A DNA stretch of 64,000 nt from Monosporascus cannonballus (GCA_004154925.1 QJNS01000087.1:62001-126000), one strand, 5' to 3'. Shown: positions 9,391 through 23,046, counted from the stretch's first letter. Notes: generated from the letters alone by a model not told the origin. A program made the numbers and translations.

Positions 9391-12300
9391 TTTAAAAAAT
9401 TACAACAAAGCAACTAAATACCTATACCGGAAAAGCAATCCAGTAACAATTACAAAAACGATAACAAAACTATTAATATAATCCAAGCCAAATACGCAAC
9501 AAACCTATAATAAGAGGTCCAACATAAGCTATTATAATAAAAAATTTGACGTAAAATACAAAAAGCCAGAAAATTAACTTAACAAATATCGCAAGCGTAA
9601 TAGGAAGCATTATACGGATAATTACGCAAATACCAAAATTAAATAGAAAAGAATCTATCTCGGAACCCCTAATTAATACGGCAATACGTATATTATATAT
9701 TGTCGACGACGAAAATACCCCGATTACGAAAAATGAAAGCAATATATCCACGAACGAATTACCCGCATATATTATAAGGGGTTTAATTTTTCAAACCGTA
9801 CCGAAAATAATAAAAACAATAAATAATAATATTAATATTTTCGAACCATAACCCCAAAAAATATTTAGCAGCTGGTCGAAACGAAAAACTAACCCGAAAA
9901 AAAGCAGTACCCGCAAAAAAACCTTTTGTTATTATGGATAATATAACTACCAAATGGAAAAAAATTAATCTAACGTACGATTAAAAAGCACTATTAAAAA
10001 GCTATTACAAACTTTTATTTTCAATCAGTATTTATTATAAACTTTTGTAAAAAAAACTATTAAAAAATACGTTTATTTATAGGAAAACTTTAAAATGACA
10101 ATTAAAAAAAACGCATAATAGGATATAATCGTAAACATAAAAAAACAATATATTCGATGGAAAAAGAAATTTTACTAAAACCAAAAACAATTAATAAAGT
10201 TCTAAAAAAAATAATACGCCAGCAATAACAACAAATATAGTAACTTAACGAATTAAACGAAAAAATACAAGCAAAGTTCGACAAATTTAAATAAGAATTA
10301 TAAAAAAGGTTACTTATAAAAAAGCTGCAAAATAACGAAACTTAAAAAAATCAAAAAAAACTTCCGAAAAAAGCTTTAAACGCGACGATAAAAAACGTTA
10401 ATAACTTTATTACTTTAAATATACAAATGGGAATACATTAATATAACCTGATAGTAAATTACTGAACTTTAAGCGGGAATTATACTATACTAAATATAAT
10501 TAATAAATTTAAATTGCCATAAAAATACAAATTAAAACCTTATATAACAACGAATGCCGAAAGTCAGGAATTCGCTTACGATAACGGAAAAATTATACGC
10601 GAAATTAATTATTTCGAGATTTCTATTTAAGGACAATACCAAACAATTAATTTCGTTATCGTTTTATTCGGGAATTACGATATAATCTTAGGATTGCTAT
10701 AAATACACCAGTACGAAATTTTATTTAACGGTAAAACTGGCTAGGTAAAATTCGCTTTATTTTGTATTAATAAACGAAAAAAAAGAAAATTTAAAATCTT
10801 AATACTTAACTAATATTAACGATAAATATAAATATAAGGATACGATAAAAACCTTATTACTTAAAAAGACAAAATACAAAAAAAAATAAGCATTAAAAAA
10901 TATAACGCATCGTTATTATTATTGAAACGAAATTAAAACAATTAAATAACGATTTAAAATAATAAATATAACAGCTCTAAAACTTAAAAAGTTGAACTAA
11001 AATATTATCTTAATATCACAAATATAAGCAGTTTTTCAGAAAAAAAACCGGATACGAAATTACCAGAACATAGCAAATAAAATAATAAAATAATCTTTAA
11101 AAAGGATCTATAACGAAGTTTTACCTTATTTACAACCTTAATAAAAGCAAATTACGTACCTTTAAAAAATACCTGGAAACTCGGTTACTGAAAAAATATA
11201 TTCGACTTTCGAAATTACTAATAAAATATCCAATATTTTTCGTACCGGAAAAAATAGAAAATTACGACTTATAATTAAACCACGTTACTGTTAAAACTCG
11301 AATATTATTACCCCTAATTACGGAAATAAAAAATTAACTTTACTAAATTAAATAATTTATAACATTCGATTTCAAAAATAAATATAGTCTTATCAAAATC
11401 AAAAAAATACAAATAAAAAATAACTTTCAAAACGAAATACGGATTATTTAAATATTTGGTTATATTAATAGGACTTAGGAACGTATTAATAATCTTCTAA
11501 CGAATAAGAAATTATGTATTACGAAAATACCTTGATGTTTTCGTTATATGTTATTTCGATAATATTTTTATTTTTTTAAAGAGGCAAAAGTTTTATGCCG
11601 GATACGTTTATAAAGTTTTTTAAGTTTTACAGAACGTAAAGTTATTTATTAATATAAAAAAATTAGTTTTATAAGTAGAAAATGGAATATCTGGAACATA
11701 TTATTATTCTGGAATATATCAAGATAAACCTTAAAAAGATCGTTATAGTTACAAAATAAGAAACGTTAATAATAATTAAAAAGGTATAAATATTTTTTGG
11801 ATTTCTGAATTATTAGAGAAAATTTATTCGAAACTTTAGCCAAATAATTATACCTTTAATGAACCTTACGAAAAAAAAATTTAAATAAACGCTAAATACA
11901 GAAAAAGCATTTTAAGATATTAAAGATGTAATTATTAACAAAGCAATATTAATTATATACGATTTAAACCGTTCCGTTAAATTAAAAACCGATATTTCGG
12001 ATTACGTATTAAGCGTAATAATTAAGTAACGAAATTATTAAAGCAAATTATACCTTGTTATATTTTTTTATACAAATTAAAAAAAAATAAATTTAATTAC
12101 GGTATTCCAAACCAAAAATTTAGAACCATTATTACAGCATTTCGAAAATTTAAGTACTTCCTAAAGGAAAACTTATACCAAATTAAGGTTTATACGGATT
12201 ATTAAAATTTTACCCGATTTATTACGACCAAAAAACTTATAGAACGATAATGAAAATATGCAAAAAAATTGGCGAACTTTGATTTCGTTATTATCCATAG

Positions 12301-13760
12301 GAAAAACTTAAAAAATAAGAAAGCAAACGCCTTAAGTAAGCAATTAAATTTCGAAAAAAAATTGGTCAAAATTATTTATACAATTTTCAATATTATTATA
12401 AAAAATATTTACGCTTATAACAAATTACGACAATTCGGGCAGTACCTTTCGATATGTACCAGAATATTTAACAGTATAACAATAATTTCTCCAAAAACTA
12501 AAAAACAAATAAAATATAAATTCCACAAAAATATTAAAAAGATTTAATACGAAAAATATACGAATATTAATTATACAGATATTCAGGGATCCATAAAACC
12601 CTAAAATTGTTTTAACGCATATATTCCTTTTCCATAATAAAATTAACGGTATAAAAAATTATACGGTAATACAATATTTGCGCCAAAGCAAAGGCTCGAT
12701 ACCACAAACCATACGGAAAATTACAATTATTACTAATCGCAAAACAATTATGGTATTTAATTATATTTAACTTTATCACTAAATTTCTTATATCAAAAAA
12801 TTCAGCTATAGAAATATATTATAACAACATTTTCGTTATCGTCGACCGATTTACGAAATTTTCCTCTTTTTTACTATATCATAAAAACACAAATATCGTA
12901 CAAATAGCATACATTTTCTTTAAACATATTTTCAGTATATACGAATTACCGATAAAGATTATTTCAAATAAAAAATCAACATTTGTATTAAATTTTTAAC
13001 AAAACATAATAATATAAATTAATCTAAACCATAAACTATCTAGCGTATTTAAACTTTAAACGGATGAATAAACAAAATAAATAAATCAAATCTTAAAACC
13101 CTACTTACGAGATTATATTAATTACGAACAAAATAATAAAGGTAAAAAACTGCCTATTATGTAATTAACTTATAATACCAATTATTATAAAAACATCAAA
13201 ATAATACCTATAAACGCAAACTTTCGTTTTACGTCACAAATTTACAAAAACGTACGCGACGATAATCCAATTAATATTAAGGCAATCCTTATGTCAAAAT
13301 AATTACGATAATTATATTTAAAAAAAATAAAATTAAAATTTGTACGAAATCAAATAAATAAATATATAACCAAAAAATGTTAAAGGAATTAATTTTCGAA
13401 AAAGGGAAAATATTTTTTTTCGCCATAAAAAACATTTAAACAAAACGACCTAACAAAAATTTCGATTTCAAAAATATCGGTTCATACAAAACCACCCAAA
13501 AATTTCAGAAATCAACTATTAATTAAAACTTTTATCAAAAGTTAAATTCTACCCAATTTCTTATATATCCTTATTCGAATTAGCAACGGATATAATTAAG
13601 GTACATACGGTATAAAATAATATGGAAACGGAAAACGAATAACGATACGAAATAAAAAAAATTCTTTAATATACGAAAACAAAACGGATTTACCCAATAT
13701 CTAATTAAATGAAAAAAATACCCGGATTTCGAAAATACCTAAAAACCTGCCAAAAATCTT
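9391..13760 (+). pseudogene. pol polyprotein of element 1 (PR-RT-RNaseH-IN-chromodomain), degraded
   Basis: Recognisable landmarks in order: NYDIILGL near 10673 (end of protease); CYFDNIFIFL at about 11550-11580 (reverse transcriptase YxDD with the second Asp now Asn); FDFVIIHRKNLKNKKANALS at about 12275-12334 (RNase H end, consensus ...KADALS); FVIVDRFTKFS at about 12832-12864 (first catalytic Asp of integrase, preserved); and at 13540-13760 a fragment resembling the FHPxxHxSLLE linker and a chromodomain. The only sizable open stretch is 12269-12547. Chromodomains direct chromoviruses to heterochromatin. Frame changes and stops throughout rule out function. Confidence 0.8.
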
Positions 13761-13879
13761 ATTAACGCTCAGCGCCTATTAAAAAAATTTTACTAATAAT
13801 AACGGGCGTATCTCAATTCACAATCGACCAATTCATAGCCGGGATATTAGGCCAATCGGCCGCAACCTATGCTAATATA

Positions 13880-14368
13880 ATAACCGTAACGGCGGCCATT
13901 AATTACTTTTATTCCTAACGTTTTTATTCCTTTAATTCGTCCAATAACTAAAGCCCATATTATACCATAATAACGCTTTTCGAACGAATTAACGCCTTTT
14001 ACTTACGCAGGCGAATAAAATAAAAAAAAGCTTTATTCATTTTTTAAATAACGATATTAAGCCTTAAAATAAAGCCGTTAAAACTTTAACAATCGTTTTT
14101 TAATAAACGCCTTTTTACGTTTTAAACGTTAATACTTTTAACGAATATTTTATAAGGAAAAAATTAACATACCGGTATTATCATAAAACCGACCTCGATT
14201 AACATATTCCTTATACCTTAAAACGCTTTTTATTATTTTATACCTTATGTTTTTCGAAAAATAATAAAAATAAGGCATAATTTCGTACCCGAATTTGTTA
14301 AAGGCTTTTACGAAATTAACACGACGAATATTAAAGAACAAAAAATACGACGAATCTTGGAAATACAA
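13880..14368 (-). pseudogene. antisense Cys-rich/coiled-coil accessory gene of element 1, degraded
   Basis: The open stretch 14368-14150 reads ...FNKFGYEIMPYFYYFSKNIRYK..., then VLRYKEYVNRGRFYD. Restoring Tyr to Cys position by position gives a pattern PCxxC-x6-C...RCxECxxRGRxC, as in fungal zinc-binding motifs. Downstream to about 13880, in shifting frames, a Lys/Leu-rich stretch resembles a coiled coil and matches the copy at 45560-46050. It is antisense to gag-pol and starts 90 bp inside the 3' LTR. Function is unknown. Confidence 0.55.
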
Positions 14369-14457
14369 AACGACATAATTAATAAAAAAAGGTTATTTAC
14401 CAAGCAAAAATAAAGAAGAAAATTTTAAAGGCAAGATTTTGGGGAAAAAGGAAATCG

Positions 14458-14860
14458 TATTACAACCTAACGGGTTTCGGCCTTAAAAAACGATTAAACA
14501 AAGATTATACGGACTATATTTAGGATTACGTAACGGTAATTACCGCCAAGCCAATATTTATCGATAATTAAAGGTAATCCCAGATAATTATGATTACTAT
14601 CGGATACGTAATCAGAATTAATTAAGCTAAAAGAAAAAAAAATATATACGTTTATTATTCCTATAATTTAAATAATAACAGAGTGTAATATTTATTAATG
14701 CCAATCGTTTGCAATATAATAATTCGTTACCTAAGGCACTTTTGGTATTACGAGATATAATACGTTACTATATTCATTGCTCAGATTCCCACGATACTTC
14801 TGCTAACATAAACCCGTACGACTAAGGTTTAATAATTGGTTAAACCGCCTAGCCGCCACA
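14458..14860 (+). repeat. 3' LTR of element 1
   Basis: Homologous to 8084-8484 but less mutated at its 3' end (...CCTAGCCGCCACA). It is preceded by the polypurine tract 14441-14454 and followed by target duplication TTATA. The preserved 3' third shows what the family consensus looks like. Confidence 0.88.
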
Positions 14861-14865
14861 TTATA

Positions 14866-17800
14866 TACCTATTTATATTTTATTTCCATATCGTTTTGTG
14901 CCGTATATACTTTAATTGTATTTGCTATTAATTCGAATAAGGAAACGTAAAAAATTAAATAAAGTTAAAAATTTTGATAAAAGTTCTAATTAATAATTGT
15001 TTTCTGAGATTTTCTTGGCGATTTTATATGGACCGATATATTTGAAATCGAAATCTTTGCTAGGTTATTTTATTTAAATGTTTTTATAGCGAAAAAAATA
15101 TTTCCTTTTTTCGAAAGTTAATATTTTTAACCTTTTCTAATTATAATATTTATTCATTTGATTTCGTACGAATTTTAATTCTGTTTTTATGTTTTAATAC
15201 AGTTATCGTAATTATTTTAACGTAAAAATTGTTTTGTTATTAATCGGATCGTTATTGCGTATTTTCGATAGATTTTTAGAATAAAACCAAAATTTGCGTT
15301 CGCAAATATTATTTTGATATTTTCGTAATAACTGATATTATAAGTTAGTTAAACAATAAGTAAATTTTTAAAATTTGATTTATTCGTTTTATTTATTTAT
15401 CTAATCAAAATTTAAATATATTAAATAATTTATGATTTAGGTCGATCTATATCATAAGGGCTTACCAAGATCTAAATACGAATATTAATTCTTTATTTAA
15501 AATAATTTTTATTGGTAATCCGTATTTGTTAAAAATATATTTTAAAAAAATATGCTCTGTGTTCACCGTTTGTATTTTCGTAATATGGTAAAAAATAAGA
15601 AAGTTACGTAAATCGGTCGACGATTACGAAAATGCTATCGTAATATATTCCCGTAATTGGATTTTTTGATATAAAAAGTTTGGTAATAAAGTCCAATATC
15701 ATTAAATATTATAATCACTTTGCAATTAGTAATAGCTGTAATTTTTAATAAGGCTTATATCGTCGAACTTTTATTTTGGCACAAATATTATATTGCTATA
15801 TGATATTTTGTACCGTTATGTTTATTTCAAAAAAGGAATATATACGTCGAAACCGTTTTAAGGTTTTATAAGTCCCTAAATATCCATATAGCTAATATTT
15901 ATATATATTTCATACTAAATCTTTTTGGTATTTTTTCCAGAATTTATATCATATTTATTTTTTGGTTTTCTAAAAAAACCGTCGTTATATTACTGGATCT
16001 TCCGCTATATGTCAAAAGGTACTGCCCGAATTATCGTAATCTATCGTAAACGTAAATATCTTTTTATAATGGTATCGAAAATTATATAGCTAATTTTAAC
16101 CAATTTTTCTTTAAGGTTTAGTCGCCTGCTTAAAACATTTATTTTATTATTTTTGAACCTTTTTTATAGATAATAACGACATCAAAATTCGTTAATTCTT
16201 TTGTGTATCTTAATTATTATCTTATAAGTTTCCTGGTCGTAATAAAACGGGTAAAGTTTAATAATCCGTATAAACTTTAACCTGGTACAAGTTTCCCTTT
16301 AAGAAATACCTAAACTTTCGAAATGCCATAATAATGGTCATAAATTTCTTATCTGGGATGCCGTAATTAAATTCGGCTTCTTTTAATTTATATAAAAAGA
16401 ATATAATAAAATATAATTTGCCTTAATTATTTCGTTATCCGATTATTACGTTTAACACATAATTTGAAATATCGGTTTTTAACTTAATAAAACGCTTTAA
16501 ATCGTACATAATTAATATTAATTTGCTAATAATCGCATTCTTTATATTCTGAAACGCTTTTTCGTATTTGGCATTTATTTCATTTTTTCTTCGTTAGGTT
16601 CGTTAAGGGTACAATTATTTTACTAAAATTTCAAATAAACTTCCTATAATAATTAGCGAATTCGAAAAATGCCTATACTTTTTTAACTATCGTTAATATT
16701 TATTATTTTATAACTGCAGCGATTTTCTTAAGGTACATCCTAACGTATCCTAAAATAATAATATATTCCAGTTATTCCATTTCCTAAACGTAAAACTAAA
16801 TTCTTTCTGCGTTAATAAATAACTTTGCGTCCTATAAAACTTAAAAAATGTTATAAATATATTTTGCATATACCTTTTCCGTTTTTTAAAAAAATAAGAA
16901 TATCGTTAAAGTAACATACGATAAAAATATCGAAATAATTTCGTAATACGTAATTAATTATCTGTTAAAAGGTTATTAATACGTTCGTAAATCCTATTAA
17001 CGTAACTAAATACTTAAATAGTTTATATTTCGTTTTAAAAGTTATTTTTATACTTATTTTTTCTTAATTTTAATAAAGTTATATCCATTTTTAAAATCGA
17101 ATACCGCACACTATTTAGTTCTGTAAAATCGGTTTTTTATTTTTATAATAAAAATAATATTATTTAATCTTTAAAAATAATATCGTTTAATTATTAATAA
17201 TTAATTACAAATCGCAATTTGCCGTTTTTATTAGATACCAAAAATATTAAGTAACCTATTAGTAATTTCTAAAATCGAATCTATTTTGTTATAATCGATT
17301 TTCCAGGTATTTTTTGAAAATACGTAATTTATTTCCGTTAAAATTATAAATAAAGAAAAGCTTTATCCAAAATCTTTCCTTGAAAAACTATTTCATAATT
17401 TTATTCGTTATATTTCAGTAACTTCGTATTAAACTCCTTTTTGAAAACCGCCTTATATCTATAATATTATAATAATATATTAATTAAATCTCTTAATTTT
17501 TAAAGCTATTGCTTTAAGTCGTTATTTAATTGCTTTAATTTCGTTTTAATAATAATAACGATAGGTTATTTTTTAATATCTTTTTTTTATATTTTATCCT
17601 TTTAAATAACAAAATTTTTATCGTATACTTATATTTGTCGCTATCTCTAATCGAATATTAAAATCTTAATTTTCTTGTTTTTATTTATTAATAAAATATA
17701 AGATATACTTTACCTAGCCAATTTTTCTATTAATCAAAATTTTGTATTCATACATTTATAGCCTTTCTAAAATCATATCGTAATTCCCAAATAAAACGAT

Positions 17801-18849
17801 ATCGAAATCGATTATTTAATATCGTCCTTACATAAAAATCACGAAATAATTAATTTCGCGTATAATTTTCCCGTTATCGTAAACAAATTCCTAACTTTCG
17901 GTATTCGTCACTATATAAAGTTCTAACTTATATCTTTATAACAATTTGAGCTTATTAACCATATTTGGTATAATACAATTTCCACCCAGAACTTAGTAAT
18001 TTATTATTACGGTATACCAGTACGTTTCGATTCGTTTATCCAAAGTAATAAGGTTATTAATAGCTTTTATCATTACATTTAAAACCTTTTTTAACTTTTC
18101 TAAATTTTGTTATTCTGCGGCTTTTTTATAAATAACCTTTTTTTATTTTTTATTCGAATTTGTCGAACCTTATCTATATTTTTGTATTTATCGCTTTCAG
18201 CTGCTATATTTATTGTTATTGCCGGCGTATTATTCCTTTAAATTATATTAGCTATTTTTAATTTTGCTACAATTCGTCTCCTTATTGAATAAATTAGTTT
18301 TTTATATTTGTAATTATATCTTATTATACGTTATTTTAATTATCGTTCCAAAGCTCTTTCGTAACTTAACGTATTTTTTTCTTAATAACTTTTTTTCGTA
18401 AGGGTGTATAATAAATACTAATTAAAAATAAAAATCTATAATAATTTTTTGGCAGTATTCTTTTTATTATATACTGGATTAACTCTTTTTTCGTTTAATA
18501 ATTATATTACTAATAATAATAAAAGGGCTTTTCCTATACGTATTACTTTTTTGGGACCAGCTTTTTATTTCGGCCAATTATTAAATATTTTTTAAATTTG
18601 TAAATGAAAAATATTAATATTATTATTTATTATTTTTATTATTTTCGGTAGGATTAAAAAAGTCGAAACCTTTATAAAACATACGAATAATGTTTCCGTA
18701 AATATATTATTTTTATTTTTCGTAATTAAGGTGTTTTCGTTGTCGACAATATATAGCATATATTTTACTATATCGATTAAAGCTTTCGAGACAAATTTCT
18801 TTTATCCAACCCCCATATTCGCATAACCATCCATATAATGCTTCTTATT
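14866..18849 (-). pseudogene. pol region of element 2, degraded
   Basis: Reading the minus strand from 18849 down to 14866, the sequence is homologous to element 1 pol. The reverse transcriptase active site reads CYFNDILIFL at about 16945-16885 (first Asp of YxDD changed to Asn). RNase H, integrase and the chromodomain linker follow, the last in the final 150 bp, where it is cut by the insertion of element 1. Stops occur in all frames. A different residue of the active site is lost here than in element 1, so the copies decayed independently. Confidence 0.75.
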
Positions 18850-19276
18850 TGTTATGACCTAACGGTCTTAGCTTCTAAAAACGGTCGGGATCCTGAAAAA
18901 CCAGACCCCGACCTAGCCAAGAAGTTACGTGACTGGCTTAAAGAGCTTAAGGGCCCTGATTGGATAAAAAGGTTTAAGCCGGATAAGCACCAGAGGGGGC
19001 TTAAAGGGGCTTAAGAGGACTTAATTAAAAAAGTGTCGTTAAGCTATGATAAATACCTTAAGCCAAAATAAGGATATATACGTTTATTATTTTCATAATT
19101 TAAATAGCACCAGCTTATAATATTTATTAATATTAATCGTTTGCAATAAGGCATTTCCGGTATTAAGAGACGTAACACGATTACTGTATCCATTGCTCAG
19201 ATTCCCACGATACTCCTGCCAACATAAACTCGTCGACTTAAGGTTTAATAATTGGTTAAACCGCATAGCCGTCACA
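18850..19276 (+). repeat. solo LTR inside element 2
   Basis: A 427-bp LTR beginning TGTTATGACC and ending GCCGTCACA, flanked by perfect TTATT duplications (18845-18849 and 19277-19281). No internal sequence remains, so an inserted element was removed by LTR-LTR recombination. Its first half keeps near-normal GC. It belongs to the same LTR subfamily as 38012-38406, 46108-46501 and 52975-53393. Confidence 0.88.
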
Positions 19277-19447
19277 TTATTATATTCGCGATATTCGTTA
19301 AACTCGCTTCTTTGCTTTTCGCATTCTCTGCTGGATTTCTCGCTATAGGAGGCCTGGTATATACTTAAACCGAATTATGTTAATAAGTTTGCTTCCGTTT
19401 TTTTAATCTTTTTTAAATTATTTTTCGGATATAAATTTCCAATTATC

Positions 19448-20541
19448 TTAATAGGGTTTCTTAAGTACCTTATACCATATTGCCTTATATCCTATTTTAT
19501 TATAATTAAAGCATTTAATCTGGCTCCAGTTTTTCCTATAAGTAATTCCTAATTCTATAAATCCTGGTTCCGTGTCGTAAAAAGTGTTACCACGTCGAAA
19601 AATGCTGGTATTAACCGCATATCGGGATTTATTATTATTTTTTCTTTTAATACTTTTTAATACGCCAGGCGTATTATTCATCGTTAATCTTAATTGCAAT
19701 AACGATATAATCCGACAAATATTTAGGCCGATTAAATTGAACAAACCTTTTTAATATTTTTTAGGCCGTCGCAAAACTTAGCCATTAATACTTTTTATTC
19801 TTAATTTAGCTTCAAAGTTAATTAAATCAACGTATTATCGTAATTGGATATTAATCCTTTTTATCCTAATTACTAAATTTGTATTTCGGTTTTTATTTGT
19901 TTTTTTATTACTTCGAAAATTTTCATTAATATTTATTTAAACTATTCGTATTCGTTATATATTTATATTATTTCCGTATTTCGTTTATTAATTACTAAAA
20001 TAATATATTCTTTTTACAACATGCTTAAACCAAATAACCGTATTTCTGGTACATTATCGAATTAAAAATTTAATTCGTATAATAGATATAATAAGTTAAA
20101 TAAAAAATTACCCGAAATATATTCGGCATTAAGTTAAAAATAATTATAATTTGGTCGAAATTCCGTCGAAAGGTTCTAGCTTAAAAGGCTTAAAGACCTT
20201 TTCTAGTTCCTTGATAAAATTTAGCTAAATAACCTAGTTCGTTCGAAAAAGCTTTCCGATTTTGAAAGTTTTTTTTTCCTTAAGTTTTTTATAGGCAGCT
20301 TAAAAGAACGTTATAAGATTATTATTATCTCTTTGTAGCTAGAAAATACCTTCGTTTATAATATCTAAATATTAAAAAACTTTTTCGCGAAAAAAACGAA
20401 GTTATTCTTTTTCGGATTCCATTCTAATATCCGGGTTATCAAGGACCTGGTAAATAAACTTTTCGGGCTGCTTATTAGTAAACATAGTATCGGCGATATT
20501 GCTAAAAATTTAACGGTATTATTAAACAAAAGTTTATAACG
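19448..20541 (-). pseudogene. gag of element 2, partly preserved
   Basis: The minus strand of 19744-19448 is open and ends with IKCFNYNKIGYKAIWYK, a CCHC zinc knuckle with the first Cys kept and the other Cys and the His changed to Tyr. Upstream, between this and the 5' LTR (20542), is the expected N-terminal gag region in broken frames. Gag would form the particle shell. The solo LTR at 18850-19276 lies just downstream. Confidence 0.65.
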
Positions 20542-20894
20542 TATAACGGTTAAAAAATTTAATCAACTATTAAACCTTAATCGTACGGGTTTATATTAAT
20601 AAAAATAACATAAAAGTTTAAATAATAAATATAATAACATATTACGTTTTTTTAATATTAAAAATACTTTAAGTAATGAATTATTATTATAAATTAAAAT
20701 TATTTAAATTATTAAAATATTATATATATATATTTTAATCCGGTTCATTAGTTTATTATTAATAAGTTAATAATCCGGCTTACTGGCTTATCACTAGTAA
20801 GTTAATGATCTATCACGTGACTTGCCCTACCGCGCACCTGTGGTTAGGTCGGGACAGACCGTTTCTAAAGACCGTGGCCCGTTAGTTTATGACA
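20542..20894 (-). repeat. 5' LTR of element 2
   Basis: Homologous to 6941-7326. The outer edge is followed by TATCT (20895-20899). The inner edge is followed on the minus strand by the leader sequence also seen after 8484 and before 2946. The section 20755-20885 retains near-normal GC. Confidence 0.85.
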
Positions 20895-20899
20895 TATCT

Positions 20900-21340
20900 T
20901 TATTATATAAAAAGATATAACATATTAAAGAAAGTGGAGTAAAAATGGAGGAATTCTACTATGGAAAAATCGATACTAGCTTTTTAAAATATAAATAACG
21001 TAACTAATATCGAAGGTATACAATTAATATTTTTAATATATATATATATATATATATAATTGATTAAACGCATTACTAAAGCTCAAAAATTAATTTTATT
21101 TAATTTATTAACGTAATTATTTGACAATGAAGTGAAAGGTTCTCTATTAACAATTTCCCATACAATATATATGGGATATTGTTAGGAGCATATTTTTTTC
21201 ATTTCTATCTTTAATTTTTTGATATAAACATTAATATATTTACATAATATTTGATATACGGTCTTATTTTAGGTCCTTAGTTATTGTACTCTTGATTACT
21301 TTTTTAAGTCTATTTTTATTAATTAATTATAAATATACGA
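20900..21340. other. AT-rich intergenic stretch
   Basis: Continuation of the site into which element 2 inserted; it joins 6935 if the element is removed. It includes a (TA)n run near 21040-21058. No gene is visible. Confidence 0.5.
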
Positions 21341-21900
21341 TTTCGTTCATTTTGTATGGGAAATGGCGGCGCGTTGGGGGAATGGGGCGTTAGTGGGGGT
21401 GTTGCCTTACATATACTTACTAAGTGCAGGGATTTGGTAATTACCAGCGTGCATATGTATGTATGTGACTGTAGGTACACATCTATTAGGCCCAATAAGC
21501 TAATTATACGTACCGATACATATCATGGTGGTAGGGATCTAGCTGTCGTAAAACGTGTGATGAGGCTAGCTGTCGGATAACTAACGGCATGGTAAAGTTA
21601 GGTGGCTAACGCTGGCAGCCGCTGGTTGTAACATTGGGGAGTATGTGCTAGATAATCCACTTTATGTGGCCTGATATTGCAATGGCACCGTTGAATTCTC
21701 GGCATTACACGGTGCATAACTCGGAACATTACGACGCCCAGACTTCAAATGTGAATGGGACGGAGCCTGCCCCAAACGTTTCCTGATGCCTTCAGCTTGC
21801 ATGTTAACTTCCGCGCCAACAGGCCAATAAGATGTAGACAAGCGAGGTAGGGTCAATGTCCAGCCGGGTTTAATCTTTTTTTTTGCCCCAGGTAATTTCG
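21341..21900. other. GC-balanced island with a repeat of P450 upstream DNA
   Basis: Composition changes abruptly to near normal. About 21346-21405 is a near-identical inverted copy of 6585-6645, the region upstream of the P450. The short open frames here show no recognisable domain. It may be the relic of a gene or of a duplicated upstream region. Confidence 0.4.
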
Positions 21901-23046
21901 CCAGCTATTATGACCCAATAGCCAAAAGCTCAGAGAGAAGGTCGGGGCAAGATATTAAGCGTTTCCGACTTTGGCAAAGGTTACGCAATTAATATTAACC
22001 GAATACGGGTAATTTCACTACATTGAATAAACAGTTAAATACGATTAATTCGACCGCAATCGATAAATAATTAAACGAAAAATGGTTATTTCTTAAAATA
22101 ATGTAATATATAATTATGTTTATTTTATCATAGTATAAATAATATTAATTTATAGTTTTACAATATTATTTAAAATACTTTTCTTTTTTTAATATATCAT
22201 TAAAATATTCGTTATTTAAAATTTTTATGATATTTTTATTAATATAAACACTTATAATTAAAACCTGAAAATAAACTAAATATTTGAATTATTATATAAT
22301 ATAATATTATTTAATTACGATACTAAATTTCAAGTGATATTTATTAGTTATTATTTTAATTTTAATAACGACTTAAAATATTTAACAATTATGTTTTTTA
22401 ATTTTAAATTTTAAAATTATAAGCACTTAATTTTATAATCAGAATATTTAAAACTTTTTTTCTAATTATATAAATATCGAAAATAAATAATAAATGAATT
22501 TTAAGAAATCGAAATATTATATATTATTATATTTACATAATACATTTCATAATTATAAAAGAATTTATTTCGAAACCTGTAAGTTTAATTACAGATTTTA
22601 TAATTAAAATAAAATTAATTAATAATAAAAAAATAAATATTATAAATATATACTATAATAAATGAAAAATTTAAAAATTTAACTTATTAAATTATATTAT
22701 TTAGTTACGTAAAATAAGCATATTTTGACAATTATTAAATCGATAAAACGCAAATAAACATAATATAAAGTTTTATTATAAGATAGAAAACTTAAGAAAT
22801 TAAGTAAAAAGCATTATAGACATTTATTTATTATTTAATATAGCATGGTTTTAACTGATATAAAATATAAAATTATTTAAAATATTAAAACTAAATTGAC
22901 TATTTTATTTATAATAAAACAATACGTAAAATTATTAAATAATAAACGTTGAAGAAATTCGATTAAGATTATGAAATATTTCTATGCAAAAAGTATTCGA
23001 AAAATAATTAAAGAAAATTTAATACAATTATTAGTATAATTTAAAA
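21901..23046. other. AT-rich, RIP-like stretch without recognisable gene
   Basis: Stops in all frames and TpA-rich sequence throughout, ending abruptly at about 23065 where the gene island begins. It is likely an old transposon, but no LTR, TIR or domain could be identified. Confidence 0.45.

Larger units (their letters stand above)
8084..14860 (+). mobile_element. complete Ty3/gypsy (chromovirus-like) LTR retrotransposon (element 1), RIP-inactivated
   Basis: A full-length insertion of about 6.8 kb. LTRs lie at 8084-8484 and 14458-14860, and the target duplication TTATA is perfect at 8079-8083 and 14861-14865. It sits inside element 2, splitting it downstream of its chromodomain. The plus-strand order is gag with a CCHC knuckle (9343-9384), protease, reverse transcriptase, RNase H, integrase, chromodomain remnant, then an antisense Cys-rich gene, a polypurine tract (14441-14454) and the 3' LTR. 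Many stops and active-site replacements show it is non-functional. The two LTRs differ by numerous transition-type changes. Confidence 0.9.
6941..20894 (-). mobile_element. Ty3/gypsy LTR retrotransposon (element 2), minus strand, with nested insertions
   Basis: LTRs at 20542-20894 (5') and 6941-7326 (3') bound the element. The 5-bp direct repeat TATCT at 6936-6940 and 20895-20899 is a perfect target duplication. On the minus strand the order is gag (zinc knuckle near 19.5 kb), protease, reverse transcriptase (active-site remnant CYFNDILIFL near 16.9 kb), integrase and chromodomain region (to 14866). It is then interrupted by element 1 (8084-14860) and continues at 8083-7327 to a polypurine tract (7330-7341, read on minus) and the 3' LTR. 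A solo LTR at 18850-19276 is a further insertion. All coding sequence is RIP-degraded, so the element is dead. Confidence 0.85.

Noticed and set aside
12269..12547. 92-codon open frame considered as a host gene
   Set aside because: Its first residues are the end of a gypsy RNase H domain; part of element 1 pol.
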